A DNA stretch of 64,000 nucleotides from JAUIAS01 sp030425395 (GCA_043553855.1 CP121336.1:558001-622000); one strand, 5' to 3'; positions 1 through 8,973 are shown, counted from the first letter of the stretch. Made by a program: numbers and translations. The notes: generated from the sequence alone by a model not told the origin.

Positions 1-1
1 T

Positions 2-550
2 GCCTCAAAGGTGCCGTTTCTCGCGTCAAAGCAGCTTGAGAAATACATTGGCAATTACCTTGCCGGGTCCGGTCAGGAGGTCATCAAGGGCACCGTGAAC
101 GAGACCATCAAGATCCTTGGCGGAATGATGAAGTCGGGCAAGACACCGACGCAAAAGGATTTTGACAACGCGGTTCAGAGCATCCTGTATTCCGCCCTTC
201 TTGGCGGCGTGGTCAAGAACCTGGGATCGTTCCAGAAGAAGTGGGCCTATAAGAACAAGGATCTTTTGCAGGGCAAAATCTTTCCCGACCGGTTGGCCAA
301 GCTGGCCAAGAACAACGAAATTCCCAAGACCATCAAGGCCAAGATGTGGGCGGAGGTGCTTAATAAGGTCAGCGATGAAAGCCTCAAGGCCGGCTATGGC
401 GTGGTGATCAGCAGGTCCACCGGCAAGGAAAACGAAACCCAGATGACCGACATCGCGGCCAAGGCGATACAGAATGACAAGAAGCTTATGAAGCTGATCG
501 ACGACGAATTGCTCAAGGCGATGAAACGCCACAAGATTCCGACCGGCTGA
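2..550 (+). CDS. C-terminal part of an unrecognised protein (5' end outside window)
   Basis: The reading frame is open from the first bases of the window, so this is probably the 3' end of a longer gene; a GTG at 11 is the first visible candidate start. The visible 180 or so residues are rich in Lys and Ala and mostly helical in appearance, ending in a basic tail (residues KAMKRHKIPTG). No catalytic motif, membrane segment or known domain is recognised. A perfect hairpin follows 10 bases after the stop. Function unknown. Confidence 0.5.
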   Translation, partial: ASKVPFLASKQLEKYIGNYLAGSGQEVIKGTVNETIKILGGMMKSGKTPTQKDFDNAVQSILYSALLGGVVKNLGSFQKKWAYKNKDLLQGKIFPDRLAKLAKNNEIPKTIKAKMWAEVLNKVSDESLKAGYGVVISRSTGKENETQMTDIAAKAIQNDKKLMKLIDDELLKAMKRHKIPTG

Positions 551-560
551 GGCGGCGTTG

Positions 561-582
561 CCTCCGGGGGGCACCCCGGAGG
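561..582 (+). terminator. Hairpin after the first gene
   Basis: CCTCCGGGG, loop GGCA, CCCCGGAGG forms a perfect 9-bp stem 10 bases after the stop codon at 550. No U-run follows directly; a run of T lies about 57 bases further on (639-647). It may act as a weak or Rho-assisted terminator, which is inference. Confidence 0.45.
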
Positions 583-713
583 TGCGGCAATCGTAACCCG
601 GCAGTGAGGCCCGGCAATCGGGTTCGGCGCGGGCACGGTTTTTTTTGCTAGGGGATGCGATTCCCTCTTGCGGGCCGCGCGCGAAATTACTATTCACCGC
701 GTCACCCAAGGAC

Positions 714-788
714 GCGGGCGTAGCTCAGGGGTAGAGCATTACCTTGCCAAGGTAAGGGTCGTGAGTTCGAATCTCATCGCCCGCTCCA
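714..788 (+). tRNA. tRNA-Gly (anticodon GCC)
   Basis: Acceptor arms GCGGGCG (714-720) and CGCCCGC (778-784) pair perfectly. The D-loop AGCTCAGGGG.AGAGC, anticodon stem TACCT/AGGTA with loop TTGCCAA, and T-arm GTGAGTTCGAATCTCAT are all present. The anticodon GCC is at 746-748 and the CCA end is encoded (786-788). An identical copy lies 254 bases downstream. Confidence 0.97.
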
Positions 789-967
789 TTTTCTCTCATA
801 TGATCGAATGGATGCGGACCGCCTTGGGCGGTCGTGATCCATGGCGCGCCGGATGCGTGTTTTGCCGGGCCTTACCGATCCTGATCAGCCGCATTGATTT
901 TCTGTCCCGGAGCGACCGTTTTCCCCTTGCAGCCACGTGCCCGAGTTTATATTGCCTGCCGCAGGAC

Positions 968-1042
968 GCGGGCGTAGCTCAGGGGTAGAGCATTACCTTG
1001 CCAAGGTAAGGGTCGTGAGTTCGAATCTCATCGCCCGCTCCA
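968..1042 (+). tRNA. tRNA-Gly (anticodon GCC), second copy
   Basis: This gene is identical over all 75 bases to the tRNA at 714-788, including the encoded CCA (1040-1042). The anticodon GCC falls at 1000-1002. The identity reaches only a few bases beyond each end (AGGAC before the acceptor), so this is a duplicated tRNA gene, not a longer duplicated segment. Both copies can share one upstream promoter. Confidence 0.97.
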
Positions 1043-1119
1043 AAATCTTCGAAATCATCGCTATCGAAGCCGCCCCGTCGGGGCAGTTTTCCAGCATATG
1101 GTTCTGTGCGGTTGCCTCG

Positions 1120-2067
1120 CTACGCGCGATCCTCACGCGGAGTGGTGCCGAATTCGTCCCGATACGCACGGGTCAGCGCGCTGGGATCGGCATAACCGCA
1201 ACGCCACGCAATTTCCGACACGGTAAACTCGGTTTCACGGGCCAGCTTGCGCGCGTGGTTGAGCCTCAGTCGCTTGTAGACGGTCTGCGGCGATGCCCCC
1301 AGCGCCGCGCGCATTGCCTGCGCCAACCGTCGCGGGCTGCACCCTGCGCGCGCGGCAATCCCGGCCATTCCAAGCGGCGTTTCCAGATGTTCCTGCATCG
1401 CCGCCAGCGCGCGACGCACCGTGGGCCCGCCGCTGGCATGGGATCGCGCGCCATCCCGTGTCATGAAGAGTTGCTCGATCTCAACCGCACGCGCCTGACC
1501 GTGACTGTCGCCAATCATGTGCAAGACCAGATCAAAGGCCGCCATCGCGCCGGAACAGGTGATCCTGTCCCCGTCCATGACAAACCGGGCGCGCTCGACC
1601 TGAAGATCGGGGAAGGCTTCGGCAAAGGCGTTCAATTCTTCCCAATGGATGGTCGCCCGTCGTCCGTCCAGCAGCCCCGCCGCCGCGAGAAGCCAGCTCC
1701 CCGTGTCCAGTCCAACCAGCGTTTGGTAACGCCGCGCCGCCGCGCGCAACCCTGCATGCGTGGCATCACGAGGGATATCGCGCACCCCGTAAGACGGCAT
1801 CACCATCAGCAGATCGCCCTGAGAGGCCCCCAGTCGCCCCTGAGGCGCCACAGACAGGCCGCTCGACGATTGCACCGCAGCCCCGTCAATGGTGAGAAAC
1901 CGCCAGTCATACAACGCGCGCCCCGAGAGCATGTTCGCCGCGCGCAGCGGTTCCACAGCGTTGGCAAGGCAATGGTTCGAGAACCCGTCAAACAGCAAAA
2001 CCCCGACGCGCAGGGTCTCACCCGGTGATTTTTTCCATTTCCGCATGATTGGCGTCCGTTTTTGCAC
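1120..2067 (-). CDS. GlxA-family AraC-type transcriptional regulator
   Basis: This is a 315-residue regulator with an N-terminal DJ-1/PfpI-like (class I amidotransferase-like) domain, roughly residues 18-190, starting RVGVLLFDGFSN. The C-terminal AraC helix-turn-helix pair spans about residues 215-315 (IAARAGCSPRRLAQ and VSEIAWRCGYADPSALTRAY). It is transcribed divergently from the acyl-CoA dehydrogenase, with only 56 bases between the two starts, so it very likely controls that operon. GlxA-type proteins next to carnitine or acyl-CoA genes (CdhR-like) usually respond to a catabolic intermediate. A second protein of the same type sits at 53200-54153 beside another CoA gene set. An alternative ATG is 7 codons in. 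Confidence 0.88.
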   Translation of the reverse strand: MQKRTPIMRKWKKSPGETLRVGVLLFDGFSNHCLANAVEPLRAANMLSGRALYDWRFLTIDGAAVQSSSGLSVAPQGRLGASQGDLLMVMPSYGVRDIPRDATHAGLRAAARRYQTLVGLDTGSWLLAAAGLLDGRRATIHWEELNAFAEAFPDLQVERARFVMDGDRITCSGAMAAFDLVLHMIGDSHGQARAVEIEQLFMTRDGARSHASGGPTVRRALAAMQEHLETPLGMAGIAARAGCSPRRLAQAMRAALGASPQTVYKRLRLNHARKLARETEFTVSEIAWRCGYADPSALTRAYRDEFGTTPREDRA

Positions 2068-2123
2068 GATATGGCACCACCGCTGGCCCCAAGGTCAACC
2101 CGACAGATCAACAGGGGGCCACC

Positions 2124-3284
2124 ATGCATTTCGGATTGACCGACGAACAGGAGATGATCGTCTCTACCGTGCGCAACTTTGTCGAACGCGAGATCTATCC
2201 GCATGAAGCGATGGTCGAACGCACCGGCGAGGTGCCACCGGAGCTGGCCCAGGAGATCAAGCAAAAGGTCATCGACCTTGGCTTCTATGCCTGCAATTTC
2301 CCGCAAGAGGTGGGCGGCGCGGGGCTGAGCCACCTTGAATTCACGCTGGTCGAACGGGAACTGGGACGTGGATCAATGGCGCTGACCCATTTCTTTGGCC
2401 GCCCGCAAAACATCCTGATGGCCTGCAAAGGGGATCAGCGCGACCGCTATCTCATGCCAGCCGTGCGGGGCGAACGGATGGACGCGCTGGCCATGACGGA
2501 GCCCGGCGCCGGATCGGATGTGCGCGGCATGAGTTGCAGCGCAATCCGCGATGGCGGCGATTGGGTGGTGAACGGGTCCAAGCATTTCATCTCCGGTGCA
2601 GAGCATGCCGACTTCTTTATCGTGTTCGTGGCCACCGGGGTGGATGACACGCCCAAGGGCCCCAAGAAAAGGATCACGGCCTTTCTCGTGGATCGCGGCA
2701 CACCGGGGTTCGAGGTGCGCACCGGCTACAGATCCGTATCGCACCGGGGGTATCAGAACTGTGTGCTGGATTTCGACAATTGCCGCCTGCCCGACAGCCA
2801 GGTTCTGGGCGAAGTCGACGGTGGTTTCGAGGTCATGAACACATGGCTTTATGCCACGCGGCTGACCGTGGCCGCCTTCTGTGTCGGGCGGGCGAGACGG
2901 TGCTTTGATCTCGCCGTCACCTATGCTGCCGAGCGCCGCCAGTTCGGCCAGCAGATCGGCAAGTTTCAGGGCGTGGGCTTTCAGATCGCAGATATGATCA
3001 CGGAAATCGACGCCGCGGACTGGCTGACACTAGCCGGGGCGTGGCGGTTGGACGAAGGGCTGCCCGCCAACCGCGAGATCGCCTCGGCCAAGCTTTATGC
3101 CTCGGAAATGCTGGCACGGGTGACCGATGCCACGTTGCAGATCCACGGTGGGATGGGGCTTATGGACGATTATCCCATCGAGCGGTTCTGGCGCGATGCG
3201 CGTGTGGAACGGATTTGGGACGGCACCTCGGAAATTCAGCGCCACATCATCAGCCGGGACCTGCTGCGCCCGCTGGGGGCGTAG
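2124..3284 (+). CDS. Acyl-CoA dehydrogenase family protein
   Basis: This is a 386-residue FAD-dependent acyl-CoA dehydrogenase. The N-terminal helical domain starts MHFGLTDEQEMIVSTVRNFV. The middle beta domain has the FAD/substrate motif ALAMTEPGAGSD, and the C-terminal helical domain has AAERRQFGQQIGKFQ and IHGGMGLMDDYPIERFWRDA. The ATG at 2124 is chosen over an upstream in-frame codon because it follows a GGGGG ribosome site and starts at the family's usual N-terminus. At the position where many family members carry the catalytic Glu (in EGTS) this protein has Asp366 (WDGTSEIQ). It heads a set with a CoA ligase and a CaiD-like hydratase, suggesting dehydrogenation of a carnitine-derived or branched acyl-CoA. 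Confidence 0.88.
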   Translation: MHFGLTDEQEMIVSTVRNFVEREIYPHEAMVERTGEVPPELAQEIKQKVIDLGFYACNFPQEVGGAGLSHLEFTLVERELGRGSMALTHFFGRPQNILMACKGDQRDRYLMPAVRGERMDALAMTEPGAGSDVRGMSCSAIRDGGDWVVNGSKHFISGAEHADFFIVFVATGVDDTPKGPKKRITAFLVDRGTPGFEVRTGYRSVSHRGYQNCVLDFDNCRLPDSQVLGEVDGGFEVMNTWLYATRLTVAAFCVGRARRCFDLAVTYAAERRQFGQQIGKFQGVGFQIADMITEIDAADWLTLAGAWRLDEGLPANREIASAKLYASEMLARVTDATLQIHGGMGLMDDYPIERFWRDARVERIWDGTSEIQRHIISRDLLRPLGA

Positions 3285-3301
3285 ATAATCGCACTGCGTG
3301 C

Positions 3302-3494
3302 GATGCCTCCGGCGGGGATATTGAAAGCAAGAGAAAAAGGGGGGCGCGCGGCCCCCCTCCGTTGAAAAGAAGATCAAACCTCTTTCCCTTGCACGGTCAT
3401 CGGCGTCCCCGCCTGTACCGTGACATCAGAACACCGCAGAAAGGTTAAGAAATGCTTGCTTTCTCTTGCGAAAAATATCCCCGCCGGAGGCATC
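3302..3494. repeat. Inverted pair of a Rhodobacterales-type intergenic repeat with GC hairpin between
   Basis: A 21-base unit ending GCCTCCGGCGGGGATATT occurs at 3302-3322 and as its exact reverse complement at 3474-3494. In both copies GCAAGAGAAA follows a few bases inward, so each unit is about 40 bases. Between them GGGGGGC, loop GCGCG, GCCCCCC (3339-3357) makes a 7-bp GC-only stem, which on the minus strand is followed by TTTTTCTC and so looks like a leftward terminator. I recall this motif as common between genes in this order. The right copy overlaps the region just before the CoA-ligase start. Confidence 0.7.
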
Positions 3495-3524
3495 CGACAG
3501 TGCCGCCCGCACAGGTGCCCGATC

Positions 3525-5564
3525 ATGGCGCGTGACCTGTCCCGCCTTCTGCGACCGCGCGCGATTGCCGTCATCGGCGGCGGCGCGTGGTGCGCACAAG
3601 TCGTAGGCCAGTGCCGTGCCGCGGGTTTCGAGGGCGCGATCTGGCCGGTTCACCCCAGCGCGCCCGAGATCGCTGGCGCACCCGCCTTTTGCGATCTCGA
3701 CGCGCTGCCTGGCGTGCCGGATGCCGTGTTTATCGGCGTAAACCGTCACGCAACAATCAATATTGTCGCAACCCTGTCTGCTCTCGGAGCCGGGGGAGCC
3801 GTCTGTTTTGCCTCCGGGTTTCGCGAGGCCGCCCTTGAGGATGCAGGGGCAGTGGATTTGCAGGAGGATTTGCGATCGGCGGCCGGTGACATGCCGATCC
3901 TTGGTCCGAATTGTTATGGCTTCATCAACTATCTGGACGGGGCGATGTTGTGGCCCGATCAGCATGGTGGCACGCGTGTTGAGCGCGGCGTGGCCATTGT
4001 CTCGCAAAGCTCGAACATTGCGCTGAACCTGACGATGCAGGCACGGGCCCTGCCGCTGGCCTATGTTGTCACTGCAGGCAATCAGGCGCAGACCGGGCTG
4101 GCCGCCATCGGGGCGGCGTTGCTGGACGATCCGCGCGTCACCGCGCTTGGCCTGCATATCGAAGGGGTCGGCGATCTGCGTTCCTTTGAGGCGTTGGCTG
4201 ACAAGGCGTGCGCCTTGGGCAAGCCGGTCATCGCGCTCAAGGCCGGGCGCTCGGAACAAGCACGGGTAGCTGCGATTTCGCATACGGCGTCTTTGGCCGG
4301 GGGGGATGCCGGCGCTTCGGCCTTGCTGGCGCGGCTTGGTATATCGCGGGTGGATGATCTGCCGGTATTTGTCGAAACGCTCAAGCTGTTGCACGCGCTG
4401 GGGTGGCTTGCCTCGGGCCGGATTGCCACAGTCAGTTGTTCGGGGGGTGAGGCAAGCCTTGCCGCGGATACGGCCATTGGCACCGGCGTTGTCTTTCCGC
4501 CGCTGACCCGGACCCAGATGCGCGCGTTACGGGCCGCTTTGGGGCCGATGGTGGCGCTGGCCAACCCTCTGGATTACCACACGTATATCTGGCGCGACAC
4601 GCAGGCGATGACCGATGCGTTTGCGGCGATGATGGACCCCGGACTGGCGCTGACCCTGCTCATCGTGGACTTCCCGCGCAGCGACCGCTGTGATCCTGTG
4701 GATTGGGACTGTGCGGTTGCCGCCGCGATTGCGGCACGCGAAAGGACAGGTTTGCCGCTTGCGATAGTGGCGACCTTGCCCGAATTGATGCCCGAATCCG
4801 TGGCACAGCACCTTCTGGCCCACGGTGTTGTGCCTCTTTCGGGATTGACCGAGGCCATCCGCGCGGTCGCCGCCGCCCAAAAAGGGGCCGGAGCGCCACC
4901 CGCGCCGTTATTGCTGCCGCCGCCTGATGCGCCGGTCAGCCGCTTCGTGAGCGAGACGCTTGCCAAGGCGCGTTTGGCCGCCCATGGGCTGCGCGTGCCC
5001 ACATCCCAAACCGCAGCCACTCCCGAAGAGGCCGGAGATGCCGCGGACGCCATTGGCGGGACTGTTGTGCTCAAGGGAACGGGTATTGCCCACAAGACCG
5101 AGGCGGGCGCGGTGCGGCTGAATTTGCGCGGCTGGTCCGAGGTGACCCATACCGCGCGCGCCATGTCTGCCGATGGCTACCTTGTCGAAGAGATGGTCGC
5201 GGGTGGCGTCGCGGAATTGCTGATCGGGGTGGTCAAGGATCCGGCGCATGGTTTTGTCATGACCGTCGGCGCGGGCGGCACGTTGACCGAACTCTTGTGC
5301 GACAGCGCTGCGTTTCTGCTCCCCGCCAGCGACGAGATGATCGACGCGGCGCTGGATAGCCTGCGCATGGCACCGGTGCTGGCAGGCTACCGCGGCGCAA
5401 CGGCGGCGGATTGGGGCGCGATCCATCGCGCGATCCGCGCGGTTGAGGCCTATGTGATTGCCAACGCGGACAGCGTCGAGGAAATTGAAATCAACCCGTT
5501 GATCTGCACCCCGCAAGATGCGGTGGCCGCAGATGCCCTGATCCGCGAAGGAGACCCGACATGA
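3525..5564 (+). CDS. ADP-forming acetate/acyl-CoA ligase family protein
   Basis: This is a 679-residue single-chain NDP-forming acyl-CoA synthetase. Its order is CoA-binding Rossmann domain (about 1-130, RAIAVIGGG), succinyl-CoA-ligase-like domain (about 140-440) and C-terminal ATP-grasp (about 460-679). The phosphorylated histidine of the alpha part is H253 in ISHTASLAGG; the ATP-grasp has GTGIAHKTEAGAV with H523 and ends EIEINPL. The start at 3525 (ATG) is chosen because it begins the CoA-binding domain; the frame runs back to 3420 with no good ribosome site. The 3' end overlaps the next gene by ATGA, so the two are translationally coupled. In this context it probably activates a carnitine-type or other organic acid. 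The true substrate cannot be read from sequence. Confidence 0.88.
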   Translation: MARDLSRLLRPRAIAVIGGGAWCAQVVGQCRAAGFEGAIWPVHPSAPEIAGAPAFCDLDALPGVPDAVFIGVNRHATINIVATLSALGAGGAVCFASGFREAALEDAGAVDLQEDLRSAAGDMPILGPNCYGFINYLDGAMLWPDQHGGTRVERGVAIVSQSSNIALNLTMQARALPLAYVVTAGNQAQTGLAAIGAALLDDPRVTALGLHIEGVGDLRSFEALADKACALGKPVIALKAGRSEQARVAAISHTASLAGGDAGASALLARLGISRVDDLPVFVETLKLLHALGWLASGRIATVSCSGGEASLAADTAIGTGVVFPPLTRTQMRALRAALGPMVALANPLDYHTYIWRDTQAMTDAFAAMMDPGLALTLLIVDFPRSDRCDPVDWDCAVAAAIAARERTGLPLAIVATLPELMPESVAQHLLAHGVVPLSGLTEAIRAVAAAQKGAGAPPAPLLLPPPDAPVSRFVSETLAKARLAAHGLRVPTSQTAATPEEAGDAADAIGGTVVLKGTGIAHKTEAGAVRLNLRGWSEVTHTARAMSADGYLVEEMVAGGVAELLIGVVKDPAHGFVMTVGAGGTLTELLCDSAAFLLPASDEMIDAALDSLRMAPVLAGYRGATAADWGAIHRAIRAVEAYVIANADSVEEIEINPLICTPQDAVAADALIREGDPT

Positions 5565-6355
5565 CCGAAATTTCCGAAGGCCCGGTAAAGACCCGCCGAG
5601 AGGGCGCGATTCTCGAAGTTACTCTGGACCGGCCCAAGGCCAATGCGATTGATCTGGCCACCAGCCGCATCATGGGAGACGTGTTCGCATCATTCCGCGA
5701 CGACCCCGATTTGCGGGTGGCGATCATTACAGGGGCGGGGCAGAAATTCTTTTGCCCGGGCTGGGATCTGAAAGCGGCCGCAGATGGCGACGCGGTGGAC
5801 GGCGATTACGGTGTTGGCGGGTTTGGCGGCCTGCAGGAACTGCGCGATCTGAACAAGCCGGTGATCGCGGCGGTCAACGGGATTGCCTGTGGCGGCGGGC
5901 TCGAACTGGCGCTGTCGGCGGACATCATCATCGCTGCGGATCACGCGACGTTCGCCTTGCCGGAAATCCGCTCCGGCACGGTGGCGGATGCGGCCAGCGT
6001 CAAGCTGCCCAAGCGCATCCCCTATCACATAGCGATGGATCTGTTGCTGACCGGGCGGTGGTTCGATGTGCACGAGGCCCGCGAATGGGGGCTGGTCAGT
6101 CGGGTGGTCGCCGGTGATGCGTTGCAGGAGGCAACCTGGGAACTGGCGCGGTTGCTGGCATCCGGCCCGCCGCTTGTCTATGCCGCGATCAAGGAAATCG
6201 TGCGCGATGCAGAGGATTCCAAATTTCAGGATAGCATGAACCGTATCACCGGGCGGCAGTTGGCCAGCGTCGATATTCTCTATGGATCAGAAGACAACCT
6301 GGAAGGCGCGCGCGCCTTTGCCGAAAAGCGTGACCCTGTGTGGAAGGGGCGCTGA
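5561..6355 (+). CDS. CaiD-like enoyl-CoA hydratase (carnitinyl-CoA dehydratase family)
   Basis: This is a 264-residue crotonase-fold protein. The oxyanion-hole segments are PGWDLKAAA (about residues 68-76) and NGIACGGGLELALSADI (about 104-120). FALPEIRSGTVAD follows, where crotonases carry a catalytic acidic residue. The sequence most resembles carnitinyl-CoA dehydratases among crotonases. It overlaps the CoA ligase by four bases (ATGA) and follows an acyl-CoA dehydrogenase, giving a complete activation, dehydrogenation and hydration set. The likely role is hydration or dehydration of a crotonobetainyl- or similar enoyl-CoA. Crotonase specificity is hard to predict, so the substrate is inference. 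Confidence 0.85.
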   Translation: MTEISEGPVKTRREGAILEVTLDRPKANAIDLATSRIMGDVFASFRDDPDLRVAIITGAGQKFFCPGWDLKAAADGDAVDGDYGVGGFGGLQELRDLNKPVIAAVNGIACGGGLELALSADIIIAADHATFALPEIRSGTVADAASVKLPKRIPYHIAMDLLLTGRWFDVHEAREWGLVSRVVAGDALQEATWELARLLASGPPLVYAAIKEIVRDAEDSKFQDSMNRITGRQLASVDILYGSEDNLEGARAFAEKRDPVWKGR

Positions 6356-6502
6356 ACCAGCGACGAGACGCGCGGGAAGTATTCGTTCGCTGCGGTGTCT
6401 CACGACGTCAGCTGTGCGGACGGAGCTGCCGTTCGACCAACCGGTCTAAAGGTCAGCTTCCAGTTATTCTGGAGGTATCCTGATGACGTTGGACCGGCAT
6501 AA

Positions 6503-7690
6503 TTAGGGCTGTAAACTGTCCAGAAACAGCTGAACTTCATGCATCATCGTGATCCATGTTTCCTCTTGAGGGAGTGGGACATGGTTCCTGCTTTCAAGTG
6601 AAACGTATCTTGCGCCCGCGATTTCACTTGCGAGAATTCGTCCTTGTTCGACAGGCTGCATCGCGTCCGAGGTCGCATGAATGACCAAGGTCGGCGCGCG
6701 AATGGACATCAATATTTCTGAGACATCAAACCGGTCAATTATTTGTCTCAAACGAGCTGCATTTTCCGGCGATATCGTTTCAGTTTGCATCTTCACAAAG
6801 CTGGCCAATTGCGCGGGCGTGGCATCCGGCATGAATAGGGTCGAGAACGCATTTACAAATGGGCTGTCTACCTTGCCCCAACCCGCCCTGATGAGACCCA
6901 AAACGGTTTCTTCATCTATGTCGCCCTGAGCCGCTTCGCGCAATGCGCGCCCCTTCGCATACCCGCCATACAAAGCCAATCCGCTGACCCGTTCTGGATA
7001 CCTTTGGGCAAAACGGATAGCGACAGGGACGGCTTGCGACGCTGCAAAGATTGGGAAACGATCTAAATTGTTGACGTCGGCAACGGCCTTTAAGTCGTCG
7101 GCAAAAGCGTCAATATCCGCGCCTTCAAGGTCACGAGAGGACAGTCCAGTGCCCCTTTGGTCGTAGCGGTAAAGCGTGTTTTTGGCAGCGAGTGTTTCGA
7201 TCAATGGCCTCCAGACGGGGCTTTGCCAATCGAATTCCAAGTGCGAAAGCCAATGGGCGACCCGGACCAGTGGCGGGCCATTCCCGCTCTTGGAGAACGC
7301 AATTCTTGCTCCGTGAGAGGATCGAGTGAATTTGATGCTTTGCATATCAGAGCGCGCAAGATGAGGCGATAGCGCGAGGGCTGCTGCTTTCACTTCAACA
7401 TTCAACTGAAAGCCTCTGCCGTGGACCGTCTTGATAATGGCTTGCGCGCGACCCGTGTCACCAACGGCCTTTCGGGCGGCGTTGATCCGAGCGCTGATTG
7501 TGGCGTCAGACACGCTTAGCCCTTGCCAAACGGTTTCGACGAGGTCGTCTTTGGTCACCAACCGGCCCTTGCGTTCGACAAGGATCATCAACAGATCAAA
7601 GACCTGCGGTTCGAGGTGAACTGGCGACCCTTGGCACAAAAACAAATGCTTTTCAGGGTCGATCAAGCAGTTTGCGAACTCATATGCCAT
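6503..7690 (-). CDS. Winged-helix (OmpR/CadC-type) DNA-binding domain fused to alpha/beta hydrolase
   Basis: This is a 395-residue two-domain protein. Residues about 1-100 form a Trans_reg_C winged helix (VHLEPQVFDLLMILVERKGR, then VSDATISARINAARKAVGD and TVHGRGFQL). Residues about 115-395 form an alpha/beta hydrolase with a strand-turn-helix at FAASQAVPVAI (candidate nucleophile Ser), an Asp in HATSDAMQP and a His in SRNHVPLPQEE. The elbow is AASQA, not the usual GxSxG. The ATG at 7690 is preferred because the DNA-binding domain begins there; the frame extends upstream without homology. No membrane segment is seen, so it should be a cytosolic regulator that senses or hydrolyses a small ligand. 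Confidence 0.8.
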   Translation of the reverse strand: MAYEFANCLIDPEKHLFLCQGSPVHLEPQVFDLLMILVERKGRLVTKDDLVETVWQGLSVSDATISARINAARKAVGDTGRAQAIIKTVHGRGFQLNVEVKAAALALSPHLARSDMQSIKFTRSSHGARIAFSKSGNGPPLVRVAHWLSHLEFDWQSPVWRPLIETLAAKNTLYRYDQRGTGLSSRDLEGADIDAFADDLKAVADVNNLDRFPIFAASQAVPVAIRFAQRYPERVSGLALYGGYAKGRALREAAQGDIDEETVLGLIRAGWGKVDSPFVNAFSTLFMPDATPAQLASFVKMQTETISPENAARLRQIIDRFDVSEILMSIRAPTLVIHATSDAMQPVEQGRILASEIAGARYVSLESRNHVPLPQEETWITMMHEVQLFLDSLQP

Positions 7691-7846
7691 GGCGCATTGA
7701 ACAGCTATACAGAGACGATACTCAAGGTTTTTGGGCCCAGGCAGGGCAGAAATATTGAAATGACAAGGAATTCTAAAGAACGCCTTCAAGCATTGGCGAC
7801 GTGATTGATGTCCGTTGGTGTCAGGACAAATGAGGAGTTCAATGCC

Positions 7847-8029
7847 ATGCAACGATATGAAACACCTGAGATCAAACTCCGCCCGGACGGGTCAATCGAT
7901 ACAACCCATTACATCAAAATAGGTCGTCAGGAACGTGCGGATCAAGCGCACGCATTGGCCAAGTTGGCAATGCCAAAGAGGCGCACCGTCTCATTGCCGT
8001 TTTGGTTCCTCAGGACTTCGGGAACCTGA
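7847..8029 (+). CDS. Small hypothetical protein
   Basis: This 60-residue frame starts MQRYETPEIKLRPDGSID and contains THYIKIGRQERADQAHALAK, which resembles short conserved Rhodobacterales proteins with a DGSID.THY..xGR core. Two further in-frame starts lie upstream (7805, 7808). It is divergent from the winged-helix/hydrolase gene. The C-terminal 20 residues look less typical than the N-terminal 40, so a frameshift near 7965 is possible. No function is known. Confidence 0.45.
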   Translation: MQRYETPEIKLRPDGSIDTTHYIKIGRQERADQAHALAKLAMPKRRTVSLPFWFLRTSGT

Positions 8030-8397
8030 TGGGATATTTAGCACAGTGCGCCGATTTGAGAATCTGGCCAGTTCTCGACTTTTAAATCGGTCCTGATCCC
8101 GGAAACCGAAAAGCGTCTTCTCAGACAATTCTCCGGTTTCCGGGGAACTGATCATTTTCTCTTGACGAACGTAGCGGTATTTTTCACCCAGCATCAAGAA
8201 AACGACTGAACAACGTCACTGGGAGATGTAAAGCGGCCCTCTACCCACTTTGCAGCATTGATCAATTTGGGCTTCAAGCGGACCTTGGCTAGGCACCACA
8301 TGAAGGTCGGCTGAGGGCTTTTCACATCCCCAAGGGTTTGCGTCGGCTGCGCTTGGCGAGGGGCCGGAGATCTGGCGCGGCCCCTCCCATTTGTCGG
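8030..8397. other. No gene recognised
   Basis: About 370 bases between the small ORF and the VOC gene. Minus-strand frames at 7991-8197 and 8216-8485 lack ribosome sites and recognisable protein features, and the region is slightly less GC-rich than its neighbours. I see no RNA, repeat or clear terminator. Confidence 0.4.
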
Positions 8398-8940
8398 TCA
8401 CGCCTTGCCCAATTCCTTGGCGTGCAGCCAGTCGGCGTGTTTGGGGGCCTTCTTGGTGCGCGACCATTCTTCGAGCATGTCCCATTTGACCGCGTCCATG
8501 CGTTTGAGCATGTCCTCTTCTTCGGGGTCCGGGCAGGCCAGCTCGATACGGTGGCCCGAAGGATCAAAGAAATAGATCGAATGAAAGATGGAATGGTCCG
8601 TCACGCCCAGAACATCAACGCCGTTGGCTTCCAGATGCGCCTTGAACGTCAGCAATTCGTCACGGTCCTTCACCTTGAAGGCGATATGCTGCACCCATTC
8701 CGGTGTGTTCGGGTCGCGGCCCATTTCCGGTTTGGTCGGGAGTTCGAAGAACGCGAGGACGTTGCCGTCCCCGGCATCCAGAAACAGGTGCATATAGGGA
8801 TCGGGTTCGTGGGTTGAGGGCACGTGATCTTCGGCGATGGCGAGGATGAAATCCATGTTCAGCATCTTGCCATACCACTCAACGGTTTCCTTGGCATCCT
8901 TGCACCGATACGCGACGTGGTGAATTTTTTCGACTTTCAT
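8398..8940 (-). CDS. VOC-family (glyoxalase/extradiol dioxygenase fold) protein
   Basis: This 180-residue protein has one vicinal-oxygen-chelate module. It opens with KIHHVAYRCKDAKETVEWY (candidate metal ligand His), then WVQHIAFKVKD (His) and SIYFFDPSGHRIELACP (Glu), which is the classic H..H..E spacing. The last 40 residues form an extra helical tail (DMLKRMDAVKWDMLEEW). It is the last gene of a leftward operon with DUF2783 and an FAD monooxygenase, with 33 bases to DUF2783. A ring-cleavage or isomerisation step after aromatic hydroxylation fits the context, but VOC proteins are too diverse to name a reaction. Confidence 0.82.
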   Translation of the reverse strand: MKVEKIHHVAYRCKDAKETVEWYGKMLNMDFILAIAEDHVPSTHEPDPYMHLFLDAGDGNVLAFFELPTKPEMGRDPNTPEWVQHIAFKVKDRDELLTFKAHLEANGVDVLGVTDHSIFHSIYFFDPSGHRIELACPDPEEEDMLKRMDAVKWDMLEEWSRTKKAPKHADWLHAKELGKA

Positions 8941-8973
8941 GGCGGTCTCCTTTGGCAGGGTGTGTGGGGGCGA

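Noticed and set aside
937..2028. Plus-strand frame across the second tRNA and antisense to the GlxA gene
   Set aside because: It begins inside tRNA context and mirrors the regulator; no protein features.
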